Assembly: GCA_963974675.1 (NCBI GenBank) | Contig: CAXBDQ010000012.1 | Coordinates: 1-64,000 of the forward strand | Reading direction: 5' to 3' | Source of the DNA: Porticoccus sp963974675 | Lineage (GTDB): Bacteria; Pseudomonadota; Gammaproteobacteria; Pseudomonadales; Porticoccaceae | Length of the DNA stretch: 64,000 bases | Part shown: positions 55,568 through 63,347 of the stretch, one piece after another | Layout of the letters: each line of letters opens with the position of its first letter | Numbering within the stretch: position 1 is the first letter of the stretch | The notes under the pieces: generated by a model | Databases searched by the model: none | The model's input: only the letters and a program-made list of their open reading frames with translations | What the model was told of the DNA's origin: nothing | Translations under genes and position numbers: made by a program

Positions 55568-56390
55568 TATTCTTTCAGATAAAATACAAATTGGATGGAT
55601 TTCAGGCATGCCTCGCTCTGGAACGACCTGGCTAGCGCAAATTTTTGCTTCTTCTCCTGACGTTAGATTGAAGTATTGCCCCTTGTTTTCATATAAGTTT
55701 AAGAATGCTTTGGACGAATCTAGTACTTCTGAACAATGGATTAATTTATTAACGAAAGTGTATCAAACAAATTCAGAATTTCTAGATCAAGACCATCTTC
55801 GCAAGCATGGACTGGTTCCATTCTTTGAAGAGAAACATAAACATCCTCAGCATTTAATTATTAAATCTAACCGCTTTCATAATTTAACACCTCATATTAT
55901 GAAATCAAATGACCAAATTCGTTTTATACATATCGTGCGACACCCCTGTGCAACAATTCATTCTTGGCTTACTAACACAAGCGAGTTTCCTTCACACGCG
56001 GATCCTATGAAAGAGTGGAGAATGGGGAAATGTAGAAAAATGGGCCCTGGTGAATATTGGGGTTTTGATGATTGGAAGAAAGTTACTCTTGAGGCCCTAA
56101 GGCTTAGCAAGCAGTATCCTGATAGATATAAAATAATACGTTATGAGAATCTTGTAAAAAATACTGAGTCCCTGACTAGAGAACTCTTTGATTTTTTCCA
56201 ATTACCATATGAAAACCAAAGTGATGAATTTATTAAACTATCGCATAGTAGACATGACGATCATAAACATTCTGTATTCAAAGATCCTAACTTGAAGGAC
56301 AAATGGGAAAAAATGCTGGATCCTACAATCATTTCGGCATGTTTGGACGAAATTAGAGGTACAGAATTGGAGTACTTTACAAAACAATAA
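55560..56390 (+). CDS. Sulfotransferase family protein
   Basis: PAPS-dependent-type sulfotransferase fold, 276 aa. The 5'-phosphosulfate loop is GMPRSGTTWLAQIFASSPD near residue 14, and the 3'-phosphate-binding segment is IRFIHIVRHPCATIHSWLTN near 120. YKIIRYENLVKNTESLTRELFDFFQL is the usual C-terminal helix region. In a polysaccharide locus this suggests sulfation of a glycan residue. No PAPS synthesis genes (cysND, cysC) are in the window. The family also contains proteins with no proven sulfotransfer, so activity is inferred. Confidence 0.84.
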   Translation: MSNILSDKIQIGWISGMPRSGTTWLAQIFASSPDVRLKYCPLFSYKFKNALDESSTSEQWINLLTKVYQTNSEFLDQDHLRKHGLVPFFEEKHKHPQHLIIKSNRFHNLTPHIMKSNDQIRFIHIVRHPCATIHSWLTNTSEFPSHADPMKEWRMGKCRKMGPGEYWGFDDWKKVTLEALRLSKQYPDRYKIIRYENLVKNTESLTRELFDFFQLPYENQSDEFIKLSHSRHDDHKHSVFKDPNLKDKWEKMLDPTIISACLDEIRGTELEYFTKQ

Positions 56391-56525
56391 ATATCGCCTT
56401 GTTAGAAAATTTTTTCCTAAAATCTACAATGTTTAGTTTATATAATAAAAAATCTGCAAGGGTCAGGTTTGTTATACAAAAGTTGAGCAGGCTGTGCTGG
56501 AGTGGTTTTATCTCATGGGAATTTT

Positions 56526-57749
56526 ATGAATGTAAAAGTAGCTATCAAAAAACAGGTTCGAGATTTGAGCTATTTCGGGGGCACAATGTTATTTACTGAA
56601 CCAAAATCAACATCAAGCTTGGTTCAGCCAAATTTTGATAATTTCCTGCGTTACTCAAAAGAGTTCTTTGACAAAAGCCACTATACCAATAATGGACCGC
56701 TGGTTAAGTTACTTGAACAGCGCCTTGCTAGATTTCATGATTCAAATTTTTGCATTGCTTTCTGCAACGGATTTTGGGGTCTTGTGCTTGCAATGAGCTC
56801 ACTTGCACTTACGGATAAGAGTGAAGTCATAATGCCCTCTCTAACCTACCGTCGAATGGCGGATCTTGCAGCTTGGGCTAAATTAAAGCCGCGATTTTGT
56901 GAGGTGGACACAAACACCCTATCTGTAAATCGTCAAACAGCTAGCGAATGTATCAATAGCGAGACAGCCTTGATTTTAGCTGTTCACCCTATTGTTAATT
57001 GCTGTGATATTGAGGGACTTGTTAGTCTTGGCCAAGAGTATGGTATACCTGTGCTTTTTGATTCGGTTGAGTCTGTTTATGAATCATCCCACAATGGAAA
57101 AGTTGGAGGGTTTGGCGATGCCGAATGCTTCTCAATGCATGCCAGTAAATTACTGAATGGCTTTGAAGGTGGTTATGTTACGACTAACAATGAAGCATTG
57201 GCCCACAAGCTGGCATTATTGCGTAGCTTTGGTTTTCAAGGGCAGGACAACTGTGTGGTCTCAGGGGGAACTAATGCAAAGCTTAATGAGATACACGCAG
57301 CAATGGCTTTAGCAAACTTAGATGGATTAGATCAACAAGTTGTAGATAACAGGGTGCGTTATCGCTGTTATCAGACTGGGCTTTCAGAAATTCCTAGCAT
57401 CAGGCTACTCGAATTTGATGAAGGCTTCAGTACGAGCTACAAAAATATTGTGGTCGAGTTGCTCGATGATTGGCCGTTGATGAGAGATGACACTGTAGAT
57501 ATCCTTAATGCTGAAAATATTCTTGCCCGTGCCTACTACTCTCCACCCTTACATAGCAAAAACATGCGCTATCCATATATCCCAGCCTCCCTTGAGGTAA
57601 CGGATATCCTATCCCAGCGCTTTATGCTCCTCCCATGTGGCGATTTCGTAACGTGTAATGATATTGATCAGATTGTGAAAATACTCAAATTTATCTGTTC
57701 TAATGGTTTTGTGATTGCACATCGCTTAGCTGAAAGTGAAGAAAAATAG
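56526..57749 (+). CDS. DegT/DnrJ/EryC1 aminotransferase homologue (first of a tandem pair)
   Basis: PLP-dependent sugar aminotransferase fold, about 407 aa from the ATG at 56526 (GGGA ribosome site; a GTG at 56502 is the alternative). The substrate/PLP start segment is HYTNNGPLVKLLEQRLARFHDSN, then FCNGFWGLVLAMSSLAL, and the PLP Lys is in FSMHASKLLNGFEGGYVTTN. It is clearly paralogous to the next gene: both share the YTN(N/Q)GPLV start and the SxHA(S/T)KxL...EGG and AEN(I/V)xAR blocks. It starts after a 135-bp gap. Donor and product unknown. Confidence 0.85.
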   Translation: MNVKVAIKKQVRDLSYFGGTMLFTEPKSTSSLVQPNFDNFLRYSKEFFDKSHYTNNGPLVKLLEQRLARFHDSNFCIAFCNGFWGLVLAMSSLALTDKSEVIMPSLTYRRMADLAAWAKLKPRFCEVDTNTLSVNRQTASECINSETALILAVHPIVNCCDIEGLVSLGQEYGIPVLFDSVESVYESSHNGKVGGFGDAECFSMHASKLLNGFEGGYVTTNNEALAHKLALLRSFGFQGQDNCVVSGGTNAKLNEIHAAMALANLDGLDQQVVDNRVRYRCYQTGLSEIPSIRLLEFDEGFSTSYKNIVVELLDDWPLMRDDTVDILNAENILARAYYSPPLHSKNMRYPYIPASLEVTDILSQRFMLLPCGDFVTCNDIDQIVKILKFICSNGFVIAHRLAESEEK

Positions 57750-57750
57750 C

Positions 57751-58950
57751 ATGAAAAATAATAAATTTGCATTGTCTGGCGGAGATGCCTTTTTCCCGCA
57801 AGCCCTTCCAGTTGGGCAGCTTTACTTTCCATCATGGGATCGTTACAAAGCTGCAATGCGTGGGATTTTTGAACGGCGCTACTATACGAATCAGGGACCG
57901 CTTGTTCAACAGCTAGAGGGGAGACTTCAGGACTACCTTGGCGTTAAACATGCCATTTGTATCACAAATGCGACTATAGGCTTGATGATGGCGGCCGAAG
58001 CCTTAGAGCTTTCTGGAAAAGTGATAGTCCCTTCCTATACATTTATAGCATCACCGCAATCATTAAGCTGGGCCGGTATCGAGCCCGTTTTTTGTGATGT
58101 TGACCCAAGTACCCATCAGATAGCAATTGACAAATTAGACTCATTAATTGATCCGCATGTTTCTGGAATTATGGGTGTCAATTTGTGGGGAGGGGCCTGC
58201 GATGTGTTGGCATTAGAAAATTATGCTAAATCAAAAAACTTGAAACTATATTTCGATTCCGCCCATGCTTTTGGTTGTGTGGTTGATGAAAAAAAGATTG
58301 CTAATTTTGGCAGCATTGAGGTCTTTTCTTTTCATGCCACAAAGGTTTTAAGTGCCACCGAAGGGGGCTGTATTTGCACTAATGATGATGTGCTTGCTTC
58401 TCGCTTGAGAAATATACGTAGTAGTTATGGAGCAGGAAAGATAGTTCCGGTTGTCAAAACCTCCAATGGTCGAATGTCAGAAGCTCAGGCAGCAATAGCC
58501 TTAATGAGCCTTGATGACTTCCCTGACAATCAAAAAAACAACGAAAATCTATTTCGTACCTATATGGAAAGATTGAAACATATACCTGGAATTAAACTGG
58601 TAAAACCCGCTGGCGTTACATTCTCAAATTATCAATATGTTGTTTGCGAAATTCAAAAAACAACTTTTGGGTTGTCTCGGGATTCATTAGTCAAAGTTCT
58701 CAATGCAGAAAATGTAATGGCCAGGAGGTACTTTTATCCTGGTGCTCACCGCACTACAGGATACAATGATAGTTTATCTTTATATGAATATAGTTTGCCA
58801 GTTACAGACTACCTTTGTGATGCATGTATACAGCTACCGATTGGTGCAATGGTTGATACTAATGCTGTAGCTTCGATTTGTAAAATCATTGAGAACAGCC
58901 ACCGCAATGCAGATTACCTACAGTCTTTTTTAATCGAGAATAAAAAATGA
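57751..58950 (+). CDS. DegT/DnrJ/EryC1 aminotransferase homologue (second of a tandem pair)
   Basis: PLP-dependent fold, 399 aa from the ATG at 57751 (a GTG at 57736 inside the previous gene is possible). Segments: YYTNQGPLVQQLEGRLQDYLGVKHAICITNATIGLMMAAEAL, VPSYTFIASPQSLSWAG, FDSAHAFGCVVDEKKIANFG, and PLP Lys in FSFHATKVLSATEGGCICTN. Tandem paralogue of the previous gene. The end overlaps the WbqC-family gene (ATGA), so these two are coupled. Confidence 0.87.
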   Translation: MKNNKFALSGGDAFFPQALPVGQLYFPSWDRYKAAMRGIFERRYYTNQGPLVQQLEGRLQDYLGVKHAICITNATIGLMMAAEALELSGKVIVPSYTFIASPQSLSWAGIEPVFCDVDPSTHQIAIDKLDSLIDPHVSGIMGVNLWGGACDVLALENYAKSKNLKLYFDSAHAFGCVVDEKKIANFGSIEVFSFHATKVLSATEGGCICTNDDVLASRLRNIRSSYGAGKIVPVVKTSNGRMSEAQAAIALMSLDDFPDNQKNNENLFRTYMERLKHIPGIKLVKPAGVTFSNYQYVVCEIQKTTFGLSRDSLVKVLNAENVMARRYFYPGAHRTTGYNDSLSLYEYSLPVTDYLCDACIQLPIGAMVDTNAVASICKIIENSHRNADYLQSFLIENKK

Positions 58951-59678
58951 GATTAGGCATCATGCAACCTTATTTTTTTCCATATTTAGGGCATTTCTCG
59001 CTAATCTCTTCTGTAGATAAATGGATTGTATTCGACGTTACGCAATATACACCAAAAACATGGATGAATAGAAACCGTATTTTACATCCAAAAACAGGTT
59101 GGCAGTATGTGACAATCCCTCTTTCTAATTCTTCGATTTCAACTAAAACCTCAGAGGCAAGAGTATTCAATCTAACTGACGCGAAAAAATCAATCATCGG
59201 AAAACTTTCACACTATAAAAAAACGGCTCCATATTTCCACGAAGTTACCAAGCTGGTTCAGCAAGCTTTCGATAACTCTTTGGATGATAAACTTGTTAGC
59301 TTAAATGTTAGTGCTATGACTGAAGTTTGTAATTATTTGGGGATTACCTTTTCATATCAGATATGCTCAGAGCTTGACCTTAACTATCCAGAAAATATTG
59401 GCCCCGGAGGCTGGGCACCCTATATCTGTGAAGCACTATGTGCGACTGAGTATATAAACCCGTCTTCTGGAAAAAGTATTTTTGATATATCTGATTTCCA
59501 ATCACGAGGCATACAACTTTATTTTTCTGAGTTTTCAGAATTCTCATATAATACATCCCCATATAATTTCGAACCCAATTTATCCATATTAGATGTAATG
59601 ATGTGGAACTCACCAGAAGCTATTTTAGGTGGATTGAAACTGGGCACAAAGTTAGTCAAGGCCCTGCAAATTGAATAG
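58947..59678 (+). CDS. WbqC-family protein
   Basis: Member of the WbqC family, found in O-antigen and other sugar loci, whose reaction is not established to my knowledge. The 243-aa protein starts MRLGIMQPYFFPYLGHFSLI, the family hallmark, then WIVFDVTQYTPKTWMNRNRIL and WQYVTIPL. The C-terminus has YSPYNFEPNLSILDVMMWNSPEAI-like residues. It is coupled by ATGA to a DegT aminotransferase, an association that suggests a step on an amino-sugar or its N-substituent (inference). Confidence 0.86.
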   Translation: MRLGIMQPYFFPYLGHFSLISSVDKWIVFDVTQYTPKTWMNRNRILHPKTGWQYVTIPLSNSSISTKTSEARVFNLTDAKKSIIGKLSHYKKTAPYFHEVTKLVQQAFDNSLDDKLVSLNVSAMTEVCNYLGITFSYQICSELDLNYPENIGPGGWAPYICEALCATEYINPSSGKSIFDISDFQSRGIQLYFSEFSEFSYNTSPYNFEPNLSILDVMMWNSPEAILGGLKLGTKLVKALQIE

Positions 59679-59701
59679 CCTATATCGTGAGGACATTGCA
59701 A

Positions 59702-61153
59702 GTGAAATTTAAGGGCCATAAGTCTATATGCTCTCTCAAAGAAAACATAATTCTATTAATAGATAAAGGTGACACGGATAAGGCACTACGATTAATACAT
59801 GATTTTGTTGAATATATTTTAACTGAGCCTCTTTATGTCTCTCAGGTTTTTGGTTCTAAAACGCTAGATGCATTATGTCAGCGTATAGGTCAAATTAACC
59901 TAGAAAAAATCAAACCTGAAATTGATGAAATAAACCATCCTCAATTAGATAAGCAGGCATATGTTTATATTGTCACTAAACTACAAAATTCTGGCGGCCA
60001 CACAAGGGTTATTGAGGACTTCATTAAATCTAGGCCACAAGATCGACATTTCATACTATCGACAGGTTTGGCCGGAAAATCAGATTCTGACTATCTGCTT
60101 GAGAAATTAGACAAAAAAATTGACACCACCTTCGAGCAGGCGCCAAAAGGAAATTTTCAGAAACGATTAACATGGCTGCAAAAACGTCTACTTAAAATCC
60201 AGCCGAAAAGAGTGTATTTGTTTAATCATCACCAAGATAGTGTTGCCGTATCTGCCATACAGCCCGAAATGAACATCAATACCAGCTTTTATCATCATGG
60301 TGATCACCATTTGTGTTTAGGTGTTTATCTGCGAAATATTGAACATATCGACCCACACCCTATGGGTTATCACAATTGCCGGGGTCTACTTGGTATAAAA
60401 AATACTTACATTCCTTTAACCATCGATGATCAAGGAAAAAGACCTGCTGACAGGCAATTTCTACAAAATGGAAAGCTCACCACCTGTACAGCAGCCAGAT
60501 CTAATAAAATTGAACAGCCCTACTTTATAAGTTACGTTAAGGTGGTACCTAAAATTTTGAAGGCTACAGGCGGCAAACATGTCCATATTGGGAAGCTGTC
60601 GCTTTGGGCTCGATTAAAACTCTGTAGAGAGCTTAAGAATAATGCTATTCCTAACGAACGATTTATATACATACCCTGGGTTCCAAGTGTGTGGGAAGCT
60701 TTACACAAATATCAAGTAGACTTATATATTGCATCCTTTCCATACGGAGGTGGACTTACTTTGATTGAGGCCATGGGCGCAGGGGTTCCAGTAGCAGTGC
60801 ATAAACATATTTTTTCTCGTATTTTAAGCGGTATTGATCTCGCATATCCTAAAGCTTTTAGCTGGAAGCACCCGAATGAACTGTTTAGCTATTGTGCTTC
60901 ATTAACCTCGGAGCACCTTGAACAATTAGGGCAGCTAGCTCGTATTCAATATGAAAAATATCATACCAATAGCAACCTATATGAGATGCTTAACAATAAG
61001 AACCATGGAACCACTATCCACAAAGATACGGAAAGTACATTTTCTGTAGAAAGAGATGAATGGGCTATGTGGGTAGAAAGTCAATTAAACATTAAAACCA
61101 TGCTCTCAAAAATAGTTTACCGCATACTTAGAAAAATAAGGTCCCGATTGTAA
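59702..61153 (+). CDS. GT-B fold glycosyltransferase (GT4-like)
   Basis: Predicted glycosyltransferase, about 483 aa from a GTG at 59702, chosen because GAGGA lies eight bases before it (a GTG at 59687 is the alternative). The N-terminal 90 residues are helical and unassigned. The GT-B N-domain seems to start at AYVYIVTKLQNSGGHTRVIEDF. The donor-site motif is YGGGLTLIEAMGAGVPVAVHKHIFSR (GT4-like EAM block). The C-terminus is basic (RILRKIRSRL) and may touch the membrane. A family number cannot be given with certainty. A 187-bp gap follows, with an 8-bp inverted repeat agatatat/atatatct at 61246-61275. Confidence 0.75.
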   Translation: MKFKGHKSICSLKENIILLIDKGDTDKALRLIHDFVEYILTEPLYVSQVFGSKTLDALCQRIGQINLEKIKPEIDEINHPQLDKQAYVYIVTKLQNSGGHTRVIEDFIKSRPQDRHFILSTGLAGKSDSDYLLEKLDKKIDTTFEQAPKGNFQKRLTWLQKRLLKIQPKRVYLFNHHQDSVAVSAIQPEMNINTSFYHHGDHHLCLGVYLRNIEHIDPHPMGYHNCRGLLGIKNTYIPLTIDDQGKRPADRQFLQNGKLTTCTAARSNKIEQPYFISYVKVVPKILKATGGKHVHIGKLSLWARLKLCRELKNNAIPNERFIYIPWVPSVWEALHKYQVDLYIASFPYGGGLTLIEAMGAGVPVAVHKHIFSRILSGIDLAYPKAFSWKHPNELFSYCASLTSEHLEQLGQLARIQYEKYHTNSNLYEMLNNKNHGTTIHKDTESTFSVERDEWAMWVESQLNIKTMLSKIVYRILRKIRSRL

Positions 61154-61340
61154 ACTAAAATCTCTCTTATTTAGTTACTTGTAAGAACTATATTTAAACT
61201 AAGAACTCCACCCTCGAATAGTCAGATTTAAGCAGGTAAAATGAAAGATATATTGTCTTGTTAAACTATATATCTAGGATTCTCCTATCAACAGGGTACG
61301 TAATACCTATTTGTAAATTAAGGATATAAAAAGGTAACAA

Positions 61341-62237
61341 ATGTCCATGGGTATTAGTATTTCAATTATTATTGTTAATTACAATTCAGGGGAGTTTTTG
61401 CGCGACTGTATCAATTCTTTGTTTCCCTCTCCTATAGAAATGGAAGTCATTGTCGTTGACAATGCCTCTTCGGATGGAAGCCTTAATACCATCGATGCCA
61501 TGCCCCAAGTAACTATTATTCCAAATGATAAAAACTTAGGTTTTTCTACCGGATGTAATATCGGAATAAAAGCTTCAAGCGCAAATTATTTATTATTTTT
61601 GAACCCGGACTGTACTGTTTCACGCGATACGATTATGCAATTGTTGGACTATTTACAAGCCCATGATCAAGCTGGAATGGTCGGAGGGTTACTCGTATAT
61701 CCCGATGGAACTGAGCAAGGTGGTGGACGTAGATCTATTCCAACCCCATGGAGAACCTTGGTGAGAGCATTGGGATTAACTCGATTTTCGAACCGTTGGC
61801 CAAACTTGTTCACAGATTTTCATTTGCACAAACAACCGTTACCCACTGAACCTGTTGAGGTGGAAGCTATTTCAGGGGCATGCATGCTAATAAAACGAAA
61901 GGCATTAGACGATGTAGGGCTTTGGGATGAAGGCTATTTTTTACATTGTGAAGATTTAGACTATTGCATGCGCTTTCGAAAAAACGGCTGGAAAATAATG
62001 TTTTTACCTCAAGCAAAAGTTGTGCACGAACACGGTGCTTGCAGCAAAAGTAGGCCCTTCTTTGTCGAATGGCACAAACACAAAGGAATGCTTCGGTTTT
62101 ATCGGAAATTTTTCAGGCAGCAGTATCCACATGTACTTTGGTGCGGAGTTGTCTTTGGTGTTTGGTTTCGTTTTGTAGTGGTATCAAGCTACCATTTAGT
62201 CAAGCTAACTCTAGCGAAAACTGGGCTTACTAAATGA
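61341..62237 (+). CDS. Glycosyltransferase family 2, rhamnosyltransferase-like
   Basis: GT2 enzyme, 298 aa, resembling WbbL/RfbF-type rhamnosyltransferases. Segments: SISIIIVNYNSGEFLRDCINSL, VIVVDNASSDGSLN, NLGFSTGCNIGIKASSANYLLFLNPDCTVS, and EAISGACMLIKRKALDDVGLWDEGYFLHCEDLDYCMR (acceptor/base region). Given the rml genes in the same locus, an L-rhamnosyl donor is plausible. The C-terminus has a hydrophobic stretch (VVFGVWFRFVVVSSYHLV). Overlaps the next gene by ATGA. Confidence 0.87.
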   Translation: MSMGISISIIIVNYNSGEFLRDCINSLFPSPIEMEVIVVDNASSDGSLNTIDAMPQVTIIPNDKNLGFSTGCNIGIKASSANYLLFLNPDCTVSRDTIMQLLDYLQAHDQAGMVGGLLVYPDGTEQGGGRRSIPTPWRTLVRALGLTRFSNRWPNLFTDFHLHKQPLPTEPVEVEAISGACMLIKRKALDDVGLWDEGYFLHCEDLDYCMRFRKNGWKIMFLPQAKVVHEHGACSKSRPFFVEWHKHKGMLRFYRKFFRQQYPHVLWCGVVFGVWFRFVVVSSYHLVKLTLAKTGLTK

Positions 62238-63127
62238 CGGATCAACCTGTTGGAATCATTGGTGCAACTAGTCTAGTAGGAGGCTTTACACTATCACTTC
62301 TAACTGAGAAGAATTATAAAATTAATGCCTACACCCGCCAGCCCTCTCTAGTTCAAAAAGGCCCAGTAAATTGGCACCAATTGGGTCTTCCAAAAGAGCC
62401 CCCCTTCATACCCAGCTCTTCGATACAACAAGAAGCTACCCCCCTGTGGATTTGTGTTGCGCCAATATGGGTAGCACCTCAATATTTTAATTTTTTAATA
62501 CAAAAGGGTATTAAACGGATAGTCCTACTTTCTTCTACAAGCCTTTACACAAAAGCCGTTTCTAAAGATGCCGAAGAACAATCAACCGCACTCCGCCTGA
62601 AAGAATCGGAGGAATTGATAAAAACATGGGCAAAGGAAAATAATATTGAATGGGTCATTTTACGTCCCACCCTAATATATGGCCTTGGTCGAGATAAAAA
62701 TATCGCTGAAATAACACGCTTTATCAAAAAATTTGGCTTTTTCCCGTTATTTGGAAAAGCTCTTGGGTTACGACAACCAGTACATGCTGAAGATGTAGCG
62801 AATGCTTGTATTTCGGCTCTAGAATCACCCTCTGCGCTCAACCGCTCGTACAACATATCTGGAGGAGAAACCATTACCTATCGTAAAATGGTTTCAAGGA
62901 TCTTCGATGCACTAGGGAAACGCCCCTATTTCATTCCTATCCCGTTACCTTTGTTTAGATTAGCTGTTACATGTTTGAGGTTATTACCTCGATACGGACA
63001 TTGGTCTACCTCTATGGCCGAGAGAATGAACCAGGACCTAGTTTTTGATCATACCGCAGCAACTGAGGAATTCTGCTATACAGCGAGAAAATTTTTCCCA
63101 GCAAGAAAAGATCTAGGCGAATTTTAA
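62234..63127 (+). CDS. Atypical extended SDR (NAD-dependent epimerase/dehydratase family)
   Basis: 297-aa Rossmann protein with the nucleotide-binding start VGIIGATSLVGGFTLSLL, a conserved Ser strand IVLLSSTSLYTK and the segment VILRPTLIYGLGRDKNIAEI. At the expected YxxxK active site it reads TALRLKESEEL, i.e. Ala in place of the catalytic Tyr, so it belongs to an atypical SDR group. It might reduce or epimerise the WbpM product, which otherwise lacks a dedicated partner here, but that is conjecture. Last gene of the locus; no terminator was seen after it. Confidence 0.78.
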   Translation: MTDQPVGIIGATSLVGGFTLSLLTEKNYKINAYTRQPSLVQKGPVNWHQLGLPKEPPFIPSSSIQQEATPLWICVAPIWVAPQYFNFLIQKGIKRIVLLSSTSLYTKAVSKDAEEQSTALRLKESEELIKTWAKENNIEWVILRPTLIYGLGRDKNIAEITRFIKKFGFFPLFGKALGLRQPVHAEDVANACISALESPSALNRSYNISGGETITYRKMVSRIFDALGKRPYFIPIPLPLFRLAVTCLRLLPRYGHWSTSMAERMNQDLVFDHTAATEEFCYTARKFFPARKDLGEF

Positions 63128-63347
63128 GTAAATGCATAAGCCTGCTAAGTAACAACTTCACACAGAACATAATACCCCTCTCTTTTGGCAAAATAAGAAT
63201 CAGACTCCATTACTTCAATCTTTCGTCACGACGGCTCACTTACTAAATAATTAGACAGCGCTTACATGCAAAACTGGCCTTCTCCCCCTTGCTTTCTCCT
63301 CCCTACTTACCCATCATTGCCCGTTTGCTTTTGGAAAAATTCTCTCC

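Noticed and set aside
56399..56599. 66-codon plus-strand frame after the sulfotransferase
   Set aside because: It overlaps the start of the next DegT gene in another frame and shows no recognisable family; the 135-bp gap is better regarded as non-coding.
61246..61275. 8-bp inverted repeat agatatat/atatatct as a terminator
   Set aside because: AT-only stem with a 14-nt loop and no T tract; too weak to be called a terminator, and an operator role cannot be supported.
62545..62874. 109-codon minus-strand frame inside the terminal SDR gene
   Set aside because: Opposite strand of a gene with clear Rossmann motifs; no independent start signal.
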